From NCBI GenBank assembly GCA_021234155.1, contig JAJEKV010000045.1:10608631-10672630 (forward strand): 64,000 nucleotides of DNA, given 5' to 3'. The notes under the pieces were generated by a model. It was not told where the DNA came from. It was given only the letters and a program-made list of their open reading frames with translations, and made no database searches. The translations under genes were made by a program, and so were the position numbers. Shown piece by piece: positions 45,253 to 56,987 of this stretch (positions are counted from its first letter, which is position 1; the number at the start of each line of letters is the position of its first letter). This stretch comes from Isoetes taiwanensis (taxonomy: Eukaryota; Streptophyta; Lycopodiopsida; Isoetales; Isoetaceae).

Positions 45253-46099
45253 ACTTATAACCCGGTGGACACCTTTATAGAAAAAGGAGACTTCGATCTC
45301 TTGCCGTCTTCTTCACCAAAGCAACTTTTCTTTTTAGGTCGAGGCCTTAACTTTCGTGTGAATCCCCTTAAGAGTTGCCACATTCTTAGCCTTTTCTTTG
45401 CTTCACAAAATCTTTTGACCAAAATACATATTTCTTAATGTCATCATTAGATCGTTGTACTTTTGCATTAAGCCTATCTCGATAACATCATGTCTCGAGG
45501 CCTTTGCGGTTCTTCACCAGCGGCTTTTTCGGGACTTTCATATTTTTATCGATTAGCATGCATCTTGAAAGATGTCAAGTGCTTTCTTTCGCGAGGCGTT
45601 TTCTTGTAGATAACTTCCTTTTCGATGCAACTATCTAGAGCGAGATTAATTCTGCATCATCAATCCTTGTGCCTTTCTCATTTACGTGATACCTATATCA
45701 AAAATAGGCGTATCTTGGAGGAAACACGCCATCACGAATCGGCAACTTCTTTTTCGAATAGGCGTCCCAAAATTAGTTCCACTTTTCCCATACACGGTGG
45801 GAAGAAAAACAATCTTGCGGGGCATCCTTTGGCACCGATTTTTGCTCTTACGTGCCGGCTTGTGCATCCCTTTTTTTCTTCTTTGATCTAGTGCCCTTGT
45901 TCTTGTCTGTATTATGGTTTGGCACGGTGTCCTTTCTAGTAATTTGAATTCGGCACTCTTAGATTGCCCTTATGCGGTCGGCATTGGTTTCCATATTCGA
46001 TCCATTGGTTCTGGCGTGCCAAAGCTGCTCCACATCACGATTTTGCAAAATATGGGCGTTAGATAAAAAAAAATAAGCAGTCGTGAAAGTAACAATATA
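45253..46099. other. Mixed non-coding and coding remnants
   Basis: Several short overlapping frames on both strands; none has a recognisable domain. Confidence 0.3.
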
Positions 46100-46335
46100 A
46101 AAGCAGCGCCCGGTGGCGTTTTAGTTAATCGCGTATTTACAAAAGCGGCGCTGGCGATTTCTTCATGATGAAAATTGGCGCCCGGCGGCGTTTCTTTAAA
46201 TCCGTCACACAAATAACAACATAAAGCAGCGCCCGGTGGCGTTTTGCTAATCGCGTATTTAGAAAATCATGACCATATGAAGAAATCGGCGCCCGGGGCG
46301 TTTCTTGTAAATCGTGATTAAGCGGCGCTTTGATT
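46100..46335. repeat. Cluster of six GC-core palindromes
   Basis: Sites AAAGCAGCGCCCGGTGGCG (46100 and 46223), AAAGCGGCGCTGGCGATTT (46142), AAATTGGCGCCCGGCGGCG (46172), AAATCGGCGCCCGGGGCG (46283) and GCGGCGCTTTGATTT (46321). Each is flanked by AAA and TTT and approximately self-complementary; spacing here is irregular (31-60 bp). Confidence 0.75.
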
Positions 46336-46622
46336 TAAACGCTATGTGTGGAACATAAAATACCTTTTGTATAGGAATGTCTTTCCCATGTCATTGATGG
46401 CGGCTGATTTGGCTAATTCTGGCTTTGTTGTGGAGCCAGCGAGGAATCGGCAATTTACATTTGAATCTGATCTATAGAATAAGCGATTTCCAGTTTTTGT
46501 GCTTGGTGATCAAAACCTTACAGCGCTCCCGAATCTTTGGCCATCTATTATCATGAAGTGAATATCGAGGTTGCGGTTAAATCTTCAAGTTTATTCCATA
46601 TCAACACCTTCTTAGCCCGTCT

Positions 46623-47283
46623 TCATATCAAAGGCACCACATCTAGGCATTTGCTTTTTGTCACGGGTTTTCTATCATCTTTGTTGACTATTTCCATTGC
46701 GTCTTTGCTTGTCAAATCTTCTGGCGACAAACATAGCCCGTGGACTGAAAAGCACATCGACATGGATAGGATCGTGAAGCTAAGGCCCGATGGATACTTG
46801 TCGGCATATTTCTTGAGTTTGCTCATGGCCTCTAAGCTGTCTCGCCTTGTCATCATCACTAGTCATATCGTAATGCCTAGAGCGTCGGTGTTTCCACGGC
46901 TCTAGAACTTGCATCTTCCTTCTCTTTTAAAGCTTGTGGAGTCTGAGGACTAGGTGGTGACCTTATCTTGATTGCTCTTCTCACGGTGAGAGACCTTCAC
47001 ATATTTTTTGGTGTCAATAGATCACCCACGACCGACCAAATTTGAAGAGGTTATCTGCGGCCTCATCCGTTCTTAGGCGAGTCTCTTTAAAGGAACTAGC
47101 CTTTGATAATTTAACTTCTTCAATACTTTTTATTTTTTGACCCGCTTCAAGTAATCGGAACGGTAAGAATCGTCTGTTCTTAGCATGTGATCGAGAATAC
47201 CTTGTTTCTTCATTTGATCTTTTCCTTAACTCTAGACATGAAAATCGGATCTGTCTTTCCGCTAGTCTTGAAGATCTCCACAT
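46623..47283 (-). pseudogene. Minus-strand hypothetical exons
   Basis: 46859-46623 encodes LKKYADKYPSGLSFTILSMS ... EIVNKDDRKPVTKSKC; 47283-47014 encodes a basic segment ending EEVKLSKASSFKETRL and NLFKFGRSW. Probably pieces of one split gene with the 44-45 kb and 49 kb segments. No domain recognised. Confidence 0.35.
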
Positions 47284-49172
47284 ACCATTGAGCCCTCGGT
47301 AGATCTTCTTACGGACATGGAGGCTCTACGAGCCTTCATTATTTCGATGTCGTATCGTCAATGGTCTAGCGTGTGCCAAATCAAGCCCGATACATCTTCA
47401 TCCGTTCTTGGTTTTTTAAATGCGGATGTCCACGGACCTGCTTAGGCTTTGCTTTTCTTTTCACATTTTTAGAAGATCACGAAAGTTACAATCATGTGGT
47501 GAGTAATGAAATGCGGCCCGGCGCGTTTTCATAGGCATGCCTTACTTTCAAAAACATAAATTGTACCACGGGGAAAGTAGCGGAGACAACCAAAACCACT
47601 CATAATTATAAATCGCGCCGTGGCGGCGTTCTTAGAAGGGGACCTCTGAGGACACTTCTCTTTTTTATAAAGAGACATACTAGGCTACAAAAAAGACTTG
47701 TCAAAAGAAGCTGGAGAATCTGAGTAAAGACTTACGGTCTACATTATACAAAATGGAGAATTGTTCCAACAAAAACATATATCGGAGTAAAGGAGAAGAT
47801 TATAACAAAAACACACAAAACAAGGTAGTAAAAGCATTAGAAATGACCACGAAACAATATGAAAGGTAGACAATACGACGAGACCGCATACATACGAGAG
47901 AAAATACGGGTTGAAAAACATCCTAGAAACCTAACAATAAAAGGGACACAGAAATCAATTACAAAACAAAAGCGGATCAATTACGGCTTGTTGGATTTCG
48001 TGCTACGCTTGTTCGGTGACCTCGGGCTTGGGATTTGTGCTTTGGGCTGTAAGCCCACCTCTACCCGGCGCCTCGGCGTGCGAGATCCTCTAGCGCCATA
48101 GAAGCGCAAGTGCGGATAGTATGAGACTGGGTTTTGGTTTAAACTTATATGTATCGTTCATAATCTAGGCCTTCAGATTTACAACCGTAAATTCAAATTG
48201 GCGTCCTTTTAAATTTATACCGCCTTAATTAACCGGCTTGGCCGTCCGGCTCATTTACAAATTTAAATTGTGTTTTCTTTTTTAGTGCAATTTCAAGATA
48301 ACAATTAATTATTAATTTCAAGAAAGCATATGTGGCAATCTACTACCACCTAATCGGCCACCTACTATCGGGGCCCAAGATCATTCCTAGTATCAGGCCC
48401 AAGAACAATCGACTATCGAGGCGCCCAAGATCCGTTCGATCCCATTCGATCGATCGAGCCGCCTTCAATCCATTCGATCGAGCCGCCTTCAATTCCCATT
48501 CGATGTCTGGCTGAACTATGGTGAATTGAATGCATTCTCTTGTTCTCAATTTTTAGTCCTCTATTTTTTTACAATGCATTACGGGTTCTTTATCGGTGTG
48601 GGAGAAGAATGCTATCTTTTAACGACAAACTTGGTAGAGTAGGATTGTGTAAAATCGAAGATTTGAATCAAGTTCTATGTGTCATGGTGTTCCTCTTGGA
48701 AGCTTGGTTTACGTAAGATTTCTATTCTAAAGCTGCAATTATGAAGATGAGGCTCTTCCAAGAAGACATCCGATTGGCGTCTGGTTGGTGGCGTGGGCAC
48801 ATTTGTAGCATGGCCAAAAGAGCGTCCGAAAAAAGGTATGTATATTTGGATATTCAAAAAAAAAAAGAATATATCATATCATCTGCGTGATGTTGTGAAC
48901 TTTGAATTACGTGATGGTCTTTAGCTTGAGTCTTATCAACCCCATGAAACTACACATTAATGAAAATATGTAGTTTCTTGGGGTTAGTCCTCTTGGCTGG
49001 AGGGCATCCACGAGGATTCAATGTTTTCGACATTGCATATAAAAAAAAAATAAACTAATGATGAGAAAAGTATAGTGCAAAATTGCGCGGTAGCGAGTTT
49101 GTATTCATATTCAAAAAGTTATGTACATTTCTTCTTACGCAAAAATCGCCCGGTAGCGAATTCTTTCTATCT
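47284..49172. other. Introns/intergenic with scattered GC-core palindromes
   Basis: AAATGCGGCCCGGCGCGTTTT (about 47511) and AAATCGCGCCGTGGCGGCG (about 47611) belong to the local palindrome family, as do AAATTGCGCGGTAGCGAG (49080) and AAATCGCCCGGTAGCGAATT (49143), which are 62 bp apart. At 48425-48500, (C)CATTCGATCGA-GCCGCC repeats are present. No gene seen. Confidence 0.5.
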
Positions 49173-49571
49173 CTACAATATGTCAGACGGGCCCACTTCA
49201 TACGCCCAATCCATAAAAAGTCCCACCTGAACCACCACGATATGGCCGGGATCCTCATCTTTCGAGGATGTCGAGTCTCCAAACCCAGTGTTGTATCGAT
49301 CCACGATACTATAAATCAAATCCTTGTACTTATTTGTTGGCATGAGCCTTACTAAGAGCATGAGGAGTCCGATATGTCCATAGATGCGATGGAAGTGTAC
49401 CCATGGCCCACGATACAGTACGTCTAATGGATTCTCCAACTCTCTTTGAACGTTTTGAACAGCACACTCAAGTAATATCTTGTACAGGGTCCAGAGTTGA
49501 TGGTCGTCCAGGGAACTAGAACCAGCCAGTGTATTTGAACCAGCCAGTGTCCATGCATAAGGAAAATCCAT
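49173..49571 (-). CDS. Hypothetical protein, first exon
   Basis: An open minus-strand frame of 132 codons from ATG 49571 (MDFPYAWTLAGSNTLAGSSS, LWTLYKILLECAVQNVQREL, HFHRIYGHIGLLMLLVRLMP, YNTGFGDSTSSKDEDPG, VGLFMDWAYEVGPSDIL). It has a helical, amphipathic composition without signal peptide or recognised domain. Palindrome-bearing non-coding DNA lies on both sides. It may be the start of the split gene whose pieces lie down to 44 kb. Confidence 0.4.
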   Translation of the reverse strand: MDFPYAWTLAGSNTLAGSSSLDDHQLWTLYKILLECAVQNVQRELENPLDVLYRGPWVHFHRIYGHIGLLMLLVRLMPTNKYKDLIYSIVDRYNTGFGDSTSSKDEDPGHIVVVQVGLFMDWAYEVGPSDIL

Positions 49572-49617
49572 GGCACTAGAGCGTAATTAGAATGTAATTA
49601 TACGAAGATCTATTTCA

Positions 49618-49756
49618 CCGCGGGCGCTTTACATTTTGGCGCGATTTGTATATAAGCCGTATGAAATTGAAATGCCAAACTAAAAAGCGCTTTGGCGATT
49701 TGATTAACCTAGTGGAAAAGCGTAACCCAAAAAATAGAAATCGTAGTAGCGATTTC
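49618..49756. repeat. GC-core palindromes upstream of the 49 kb exon
   Basis: GGGCGCTTTACATTTTGGCG (about 49622), AAAGCGCTTTGGCGATTT (about 49685) and AAATCGTAGTAGCGATTT (about 49738) are variants of the local palindrome family with AAATCG/CGATTT arms. Confidence 0.6.
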
Positions 49757-49914
49757 TCCCATTCAACATATTATTCTAACAAAATGCATAATGCAGAATG
49801 CGAGAAATTCAAAATATAAAGCCGGTTAAGCGGATATATAATAATAATACTCCTTGTTTAGTTCAATATTTAGTTCATTGTTTTAGTTCATTATTTAGAA
49901 GCGAGATAGAGGAA

Positions 49915-50170
49915 GAGCTAGTGAAGATCTATGATCTATGATCTATGATCTAGATCATAGAGCAAGATCATAGATCAGATATGAAATAGAACAGATAGAG
50001 GAAGAGCTAGTGAAATAGAATAACTTCATTATTTAAGATCATTAATTAGAGCAGGATAGAGGAAGAGCTAGTGAAATAGAGGAAGAGCTAGTGAAATAGA
50101 ATAACTTCATTATTTTAGATCATTAATTAGAACAGGATAGAGGAAGAGCTAGTGAAATAGAATAAGAGCA
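49915..50170. repeat. GAGGAAGAGCTAGTGAAATAG tandem repeats
   Basis: The phrase GAGGAAGAGCTAGTGAA is present at least five times, several copies followed by ATAGAATAACTTCATTATTT and AGATCATTAATTAGA. A cluster of GATCTATGATCTATGATCTA lies at about 49927-49975. Confidence 0.85.
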
Positions 50171-50859
50171 GAGGAATCGGCAAGATCACAGATAATTCAA
50201 GGTAGGGCACTTTAGGACTGATGCATGTAAAAGTAAATAACATGCTTTATGGAAAATAACTACTTTATGTAAATAACAGTAAATACTAACCCGAGAAACC
50301 TTAAGAAGTGATTCGAAGCCTTAAGAAGTTAGAGAAAAAGCAATACTTGACTAATTTGAGAAAAAGCAATAGCGGTAGAGAAGCTTTAACACAAAAACCA
50401 AAGTTATTCAAAGTCAGAGAGATTGTAGAGAGCCGAAAAGCCAAAAACCGAAAACCTTGTATAGAGCCTACAAACCTTGTATAGAACCTTGTATTGAGCG
50501 AAAAAGCATATAGAAGCCTAAAAGCATATAGAAGCCGAAGTTTAAAGCGGAAAAGCCGAGTTTATAGAAGCCGAAAAAGTCGAGAAGCAATTAGAAGAGA
50601 AGCGAGAAGGTGGGCGAGATTGAAGCAAACTAGATTGAAGTCGAGAAAAGCGCCCAGAAAAGCCGATTGCATGCGAGAGATGCTCGAGCGCCCGCCGAAA
50701 AAGCCGATTGCATGAAGAAGAGAAGATCGAAAAGTTGGAAAGTTGGATCGGAATAAAAGATCGAAAAGTTGGAAAGGATTATTGGAAATAATAAGCGCTT
50801 TAAAAAAATTAAATGCGCGCCATAATAAGCTTCAGTGAAAATTTATTACAAAGGGTTAT
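50171..50859. other. Purine-rich tract with AAGCCGAAAA and GATCGAAAAGTTGGAAAG repeats
   Basis: Many short repeats of AGAAGCC, GAAAAGCCGA and CCTTGTATAGA (50400-50800). A 73-codon Arg/Lys/Ser-rich plus frame (50494-50715) reflects this composition and is not supported as a gene. Confidence 0.5.
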
Positions 50860-51130
50860 AAGTTATAAGATTTATAAGGTTAATAGTTTTAAGGTTAATA
50901 GATTTAAGGTTAATAGTTTTAAGGTTAATAGTTTTAAGGTTTATAAGTTAAGGTTAATATTTTTAAGTTCATAAATAAGGTTATAAGTTTAAAAGTTTAT
51001 GAATTTGAATTTAGAAGTTGTTTCTAAAGGTTACAACATTTAAGGTTATTATAAGTTAATATATTATAGGTTCACTTATTATTATTATAGATTAAGTTAT
51101 TATAGGTTATTAAGGTTATTATTAAAGTTA
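50860..51130. repeat. AAGGTTAATAGTTTT minisatellite
   Basis: Imperfect tandem units of about 15-18 bp, TTTAAGGTTAATAG, decaying into GGTTATAAGTTT-type units. Confidence 0.85.
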
Positions 51131-51239
51131 ACTTTCATTTTAAGAACATGTTAGGGAGATGTTATTTGGATATGCTAACTTACTATAGGTTTTATGCATT
51201 TTAGGTCAATGGCATGCAAAATGCTAAATCCCCAAGGCC

Positions 51240-51400
51240 CCAACTAATGAAGATGACAAAGATGATGGGAAAAGAAAGGAAAAAGACCAGAAATGAAAAG
51301 GATGAAGATGACAAAGATGATGGCAAAGGAAAGGAAAAAGACCTCAAATGAAAAGGATGATGCCAAAGGAAAGGAAATTGTACTTTTTATACTGAGATTC
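51240..51400. repeat. GATGAAGATGACAAAGATGATGGCAAAGG direct repeats
   Basis: Three diverged copies of GACAAAGATGATGG(C/G)AAA.G with AAAGGAAAGGAAA between them. Confidence 0.75.
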
Positions 51401-51489
51401 GATTGGAAAAACAAGAAGGTCAAGATCCTGCATGCATGCAAATGAGAGGCGATGGGAGAAGGGATTATTGTTCTAGCGAGATCCTATCA

Positions 51490-53300
51490 ATGCGGTGAAT
51501 GATGAAAGATTAGGGGAGGACGGGTTAGGTGTGGCAATCTCAAAATTATATGACAATTGGAAGGAAAAGGGTTTGGGCAAACAAGAATGCCTAGCTTGTG
51601 TGAAGCAACTAGAGGTTCCAACTATTGTTGCATGGCCTAGGGGCGATATTCAAGCTGGAGGGGAACTACCGTTTCCTATAGATGTAGAACCATTGTCAAC
51701 AATGTTCACCACGGTGTAGCAAGAGGCCACTTCAACTTTCAAACATTATCCCACCAAAAGATGCAAGTCGGATTATGATTGTTCTCTGAAGCTATGATGA
51801 AGGTTAGAGGAGGTGAATGTTGTTGGGCTTCTTGTGTTAGAATGTTCACAATAGAGGAGTTGGTGGGAGCAAGAGCTACATATCAGGAACATAAGTGTGA
51901 TAGCGGGGAGGAATTTCATGTACACCATATTTGGCTATGCAATTCAGGATGAAAGATCAAAGAAGAAAAGATTCCCATTGAATGGAAAGTGGATATGTTC
52001 AAAAGCATGGATGGCTATACATGGAATTCCAACCTCTTCTTGGCACAACTGGCAAAAGAGACATGAAAATGGTAGTAAAATTGCATTGCATGGGAACACT
52101 GGCCTGGTAAGGCCTACCTCAAGTCTATAGCTGCAAAGGAAATATTTGAAAGATATGTGGATTTCAATGCAGAAACATGCCACATAAGAGTAAGAAGGAT
52201 GAGCAGGGGTAGAGTTATTGTTGAAAAGATTGCCATCCCATTGTACCCGGAAGAGCATATTAGAGGAAATAAATGCATTGCTTGGGAACTTGGGTGGCCT
52301 CTATATCCCAGCCCAGTTTTAGTAGGCTATGGAATAAGCATTTCAAGCATGTGACCATAGCAACTTCAAACAACTTTGCCAAGTGCAATTTATGTGCTAA
52401 GCTGAAGGAGACACTAGATAAGGCGTGCAACCAAGTCTAAGGGCAAAGATAAAGGGAACATATGAAGGACCATATGACGGATCAACTATCATGTAGATCA
52501 ACTTATTGGATGTGGAGGACCTTATACGCAATGGAACCTAATAACTATCTATGTATTATACATGATAAAATGGACCAACAGAAGACTTGTCTTCCACAAT
52601 TCAAGTACATTCCTAAGTCATGTGGAAGATCATACCCTTTCTTGATTTCAATGGACTGGGGCAATATTGCATGGAAATGATCTCGGACCTATTATGGCCA
52701 TTTTAGGTTTAGAGTTGTGGAGTGATGGTCCAGATTTTCACATTGGGAGTATCATGAGGTGTTTAGAAACTATGAGAAGGGTTACAATGGTCACCTACTG
52801 AGGATCCTACTGACTAGCCGGGCACTACATAGTGCATTGTTGGATGGAACCCCTAATAGTATTGAAAAGTTTAGCAAGGCAAGATTTAGGAGGAATGGAC
52901 CTAATGAACATGTTGGAGCTTCAACATCTCGTGCTAAACCTCGAGATCTGCTTGACTCCTCCTCTTGCAACTAGATAATTGTCTTTGGTCAAAATAAGAA
53001 TAGGTGGATGTTTTCTTTCCTATCCTACTTAACAATTTGTGGGTATTTTTGAAAAGAGTCAATTTGGGGTTCCTAATGCCGGACATACTCATGAGGATGT
53101 GGATGCATTGTTTGGAAAATATAGTCATGTATTGAGGGCAGTGAGGCGAGTTACCAACTTTCCCGGGCTATTGGAAATATTTCATGGATGTACAAATCCA
53201 TCTCCTATAGGATCTATCATAGAAGAAGTGCGATTGGAAGAGTTTTGTGGATGGTTATGCTCTCGACATGGAAGGTCATTCTAGACCTCTTCAATTCACT
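51490..53300 (+). pseudogene. Degenerate DDE-type transposase-like gene (DUF7869-like)
   Basis: In order on the plus strand: KWICSKAWMAIHGIPTSSW (about 51990-52045), NNYLCIIHDKMDQQKTCLPQ (about 52540-52600, the D-x-MDQ-K block with the first acidic residue), QLDNC...KNRWMFSFL (about 52969-53025, second acidic block, with a stop and frameshift inside), and VPNAGHTHEDVDALFGKYS (about 53070-53125). This order matches the large transposase-like family I know as DUF7869 proteins. At least three stops or frameshifts make it inactive. The segment 53140-54130 continues with weak coding sense that may be its C-terminal region. Confidence 0.65.
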
Positions 53301-54390
53301 TTTTGGGTGAGAGAAGGGATTCCAATCATGCAATGGAAAATGAGACCTTGAGGAGGAGAAGTGGAGAGGTGGGGGGCAGAAATTTGTAGCGAGGGATGCA
53401 AATGGCAAGCCTATGATACCTCTGGTCAACCAAAAGCTCTAAAACCAAGCCCTGAAGAAGTCAAGCAATTGGGCTTGACTAAGGATGGCATCAATGACTA
53501 CATCAAGCATTGGCAAACTAATTGAGATGAGACTAATCGTGCATTGATAGATTATTGGAAGAAGGTGATCAACTTGTTGGATGAGGTAGACACATCCTCG
53601 AGCATTTCTTTGGAAGGGTGGTTCCCTAAAAGTAAGTGGAAAACATTAGGCTGGTCTTGGCCGAAGATGATGGTACCATTAGTAGCATTGTGAAGGCATA
53701 TGCTCCTCCTCAATCGATAAACACTATGTTGGTCTTAAGAAGGATAGGCCAAAATATCTAGGCATGGATTGTTATGAACCTTCTCTTGGCGTGGAGTGCC
53801 ACCAATTTGTAGTAGTAAAACCCGGCAGATCTAGAGACCTATCCGATTGTGGTTGGGATGGACTATCTGGATATTTGCAAAGAAGAAGGTGATGTTAACT
53901 TCAATAAGGTGCGCGTGGAATGGTGGTGTCCATTACATCGGTTGAGTAATGTCACTTAGATAAAGAAAGATATTTGATTGTTGGACAAAGAGGTGGAGGA
54001 GAAATCCTAGTGATCCCGATCTTTGGCTAGACATTGAAACCGTATTGTACTCATGGACTCCAAAACTATTCCTAGTAAAACAAATGAGAGTTACAATACC
54101 TCAGGATGTAAGGAATAAGGTTCTCATATCCTTGGGGATGTTGGTGGAAAAATGATAAACAGTTACTATGTATCAATCACTTTTAATAAAAGTTGTGTAC
54201 TACTTGAGTTTCATGATATATGATTTTGTAATTTGAAGTTAAGGTGTGAATTTATATTCCCGTGTGTGATTATATGTTAACGTCTATTCTAGTCTAAGGG
54301 CAACAAAGTTACTAAAAAAGTGAATTTAACAAAGTTACTAAAAAAGTGCAATATAAAATTTATCCCAAAATTAAGACATAATCCCAATTT
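53301..54390. other. Flank with residual coding sense
   Basis: The plus strand retains pieces (about 53580-53640, 53840-53920) that could belong to the transposase-like gene; many stops. No other feature. Confidence 0.3.
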
Positions 54391-55672
54391 AATTGAATGA
54401 TGGTTTCATCCCCTTATGCTCAAAATTTCCAAATCCAGAAGCTGCTCACAGACCGCATCAAAGGCAAGAGGCAGCGAAGTCAGACCATACCTCCATAGCT
54501 GGCTGCTCCAGGAATCATCTGAATCCAAAAGAGGTGAAGTTAAAGCACACAGAAGTAGACCATAGCAAAGGGAGAGTGGAGCTCGTATTCATCAAGAGCA
54601 CATGTCGATCTAGGGCAAAATAAACATGGAGCTTTAATCATCAAATGAAGCTTACATGTTTCTCTGCTTCTTTGCAAAAGTTACCACGAAACTGCTCGCA
54701 CTCCACGAATACCCTACCCTGGATCAACAAGGTCTACTCTGCAAGAGTTTTTGCTGCCGAATCGTTTCTACTTCGTGGTTGAGACGGAGGAGTGGATGGA
54801 GAAGTGGCTTTGGCGCTCCGGTGGCTACCGCCGCACGGATCCGGGGGCGCCTGCGGCACCGGGCGCATGGGGATGACTTCAAGGTCGGCCATGGCAAGCG
54901 GATTATTTCCATCACTGGAGAAATTGCGGACCATGTCCCGAAGATCACGGGGGCCCCAACATCACTTTCAAGTGAAAGAGAAGATTAGGGAAGCGGACAT
55001 CCACCGCATTTTGCGACCACCGCGGATCTCCCCCCGCCCGAAAAGCGAGAACCAAAGCACCGGATTGCATGCTTTACTTGGTTCGGCGCAATACCCCCAG
55101 TTTGGCTTACATTCCATAGCCCGGCATCACGATGAGTGGAAGGAGCCAGCAGACCAAAATATGGCAAACATGATCGTCACCGTCGAAATTAGGGCGTGAA
55201 ATCTCGACCGTCGAAATTAGGGCGTGGTTCAAGACACACCCTAAAACATTATAATAAAGATAGGATAGGAAAAGAAAGTATAGTATCTAAAACTGCTGTT
55301 TAAAGAGAATAGTTTTCTACTGAACAAACAACTTAAAGTTGGGCATAATGCCTCTTTCTCTGGAAGAGCCCACTGCATCCAGCATAGATGTTGAACTGAT
55401 GGCATAAATCTAAATGTACCAGAGTACCGAGGTTAGGAGATGGATATAAAACTGCTTTAACAAAAGGAACCCATTCCAGCATATAGCACGAAAAAAGCTT
55501 GGGATTTGGCCAACGGTTCTGCCACCACTAAGTTACCTTGAGGAGTCATGATATAAGAGATAAATGGTTGTATTATTTGAGAATTGCAAATTCAAATCTT
55601 GCATGTTCAAAAACCCTTCTATATCATTCTACGCTGATACAAATTCTTTGCTAAGCAGGTTTGGAACTAGAG
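54391..55672. other. No gene supported
   Basis: A GC-richer patch (54780-55070) gives open frames on both strands (for example 54792-55199 plus, 54724-54948 minus) without a recognised domain; GC content alone explains their length. CGTCGAAATTAGGGCGTG is repeated at 55181-55198 and 55208-55225. Confidence 0.35.
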
Positions 55673-55771
55673 AAATGTTCGCGGCCGCGATAAATTTCTG
55701 GTATATATTAATTGATTTTACACCCGCTGCGATAAATTTCTTGTATATATTAATTGATTTTACACATTTTC
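55673..55771. repeat. Tandem pair of GCGATAAATTTCTTGTATATATTAATTG
   Basis: Two copies about 48 bp apart, the first preceded by AAATGTTCGCGGCC. The same AAATGTTCGCGGC...ATAAATTTCTTGTAT combination occurs once at 18664-18709. Confidence 0.8.
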
Positions 55772-56987
55772 TTTGTCAACACTCATTGCATGCGACAATA
55801 CAAAAAAGTCAAACTGGCCATTGTCAATTGGCCAATACCATTAATTATCATACCAACCACCACCAACATTGAACATTGAAAGGAAGGAATCTACTGGGAA
55901 AACATTTTACAAGCAACGCTATTAGCCATAAATTTTCTCATCCTCTATCCCAATACGCTACCAATAACTCATGGGGCCCAATTATTATTCCACATACATG
56001 GCAACTTGCACTCATTCTTTTAAGATGAACGTGGGGTTCAATTTCTCTACAAGTAAAGGGCTATCGGCCAAAGATTCCAAAACTCCATGCGTCTATACAA
56101 AAATGCCATCGGCCAAAGATCCCAAACACTCCATGCACTTATAAAAATGCAAACGAGTATGGCTCTATATCAATCAATTTACGGACTTAGCATTCATTCT
56201 TCAAACAGAAACAAGAAGTCTAATTTCTCTATACATAAAGACCATTGGCCAAAGGTCCCAAACACTCTATGTGCTTATACAAAACATGCAGATGTGTATA
56301 GCCCTCGTGTAAAGGACCACTCATAATAAACAGCTTAGCAGGTATATAGAATTATATTACACTCATAAGATGCTAGCAGATCTTTAACATGATGCTCAAT
56401 ATCTGATCTATAACTTGGATGACGTTTTGCTTAGCAATAACTTTTACCAGGTTTCTATTTGTATACATGACATGTTTGCTAGTTTTTGGAGAGTCAAACT
56501 TCATAGTGGTTGTAGACTTGGAAGACAATGATCAAAAAGTTAATTTGCAATACTATTTTTGTTACTCTATGCAAATCTATTGGTTTGCTACTGAAGTTGG
56601 TCATCTCTATTTGATAGGCAATTCACTAGTTTGAAGTAGACTATGCTATCAGTCCTAGACTTATTTAATATCCTGTTGTAGTAAACATAAAAACAAATGT
56701 TGTATGTCCCACTATGGTTTCATGTCTACTTGTATTTTGCTACCTTATAGCAGATATTCGTATGGCTTTTGTTGATTCATTTTTATGCTTATTCGCACTC
56801 GTCGCGCCCAACACCCCATCAGCCATCAAATTTGCCCATCCTACGTCAGCGTGTGAGCAGTGCGAATACATCTAGAAATGATGGGTTGCACTATATTGTA
56901 ATAAAATACCCTATGATTTGCAATGATTGCCAATCCCATATAAAAGAGGAACAAAATCTTTTTGAGGGGTCCTCTAACCAACACTCC
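55772..56987. other. Diverged tandem repeats, no gene
   Basis: Units GGCCAAAGRTYCCAAACACTC(C/T)ATG(T/C) at about 56065, 56110 and 56237 with similar followers. The rest is AT-rich without a gene. Confidence 0.4.

Noticed and set aside
50494-50715. Arg/Ser/Lys-rich 73-residue protein
   Set aside because: Produced by a purine-rich repetitive tract with AAGCC units; no splice or homology support.
54724-55199. Overlapping frames on both strands in a GC-richer patch
   Set aside because: Low stop density is expected from base composition; no recognisable domain on either strand.
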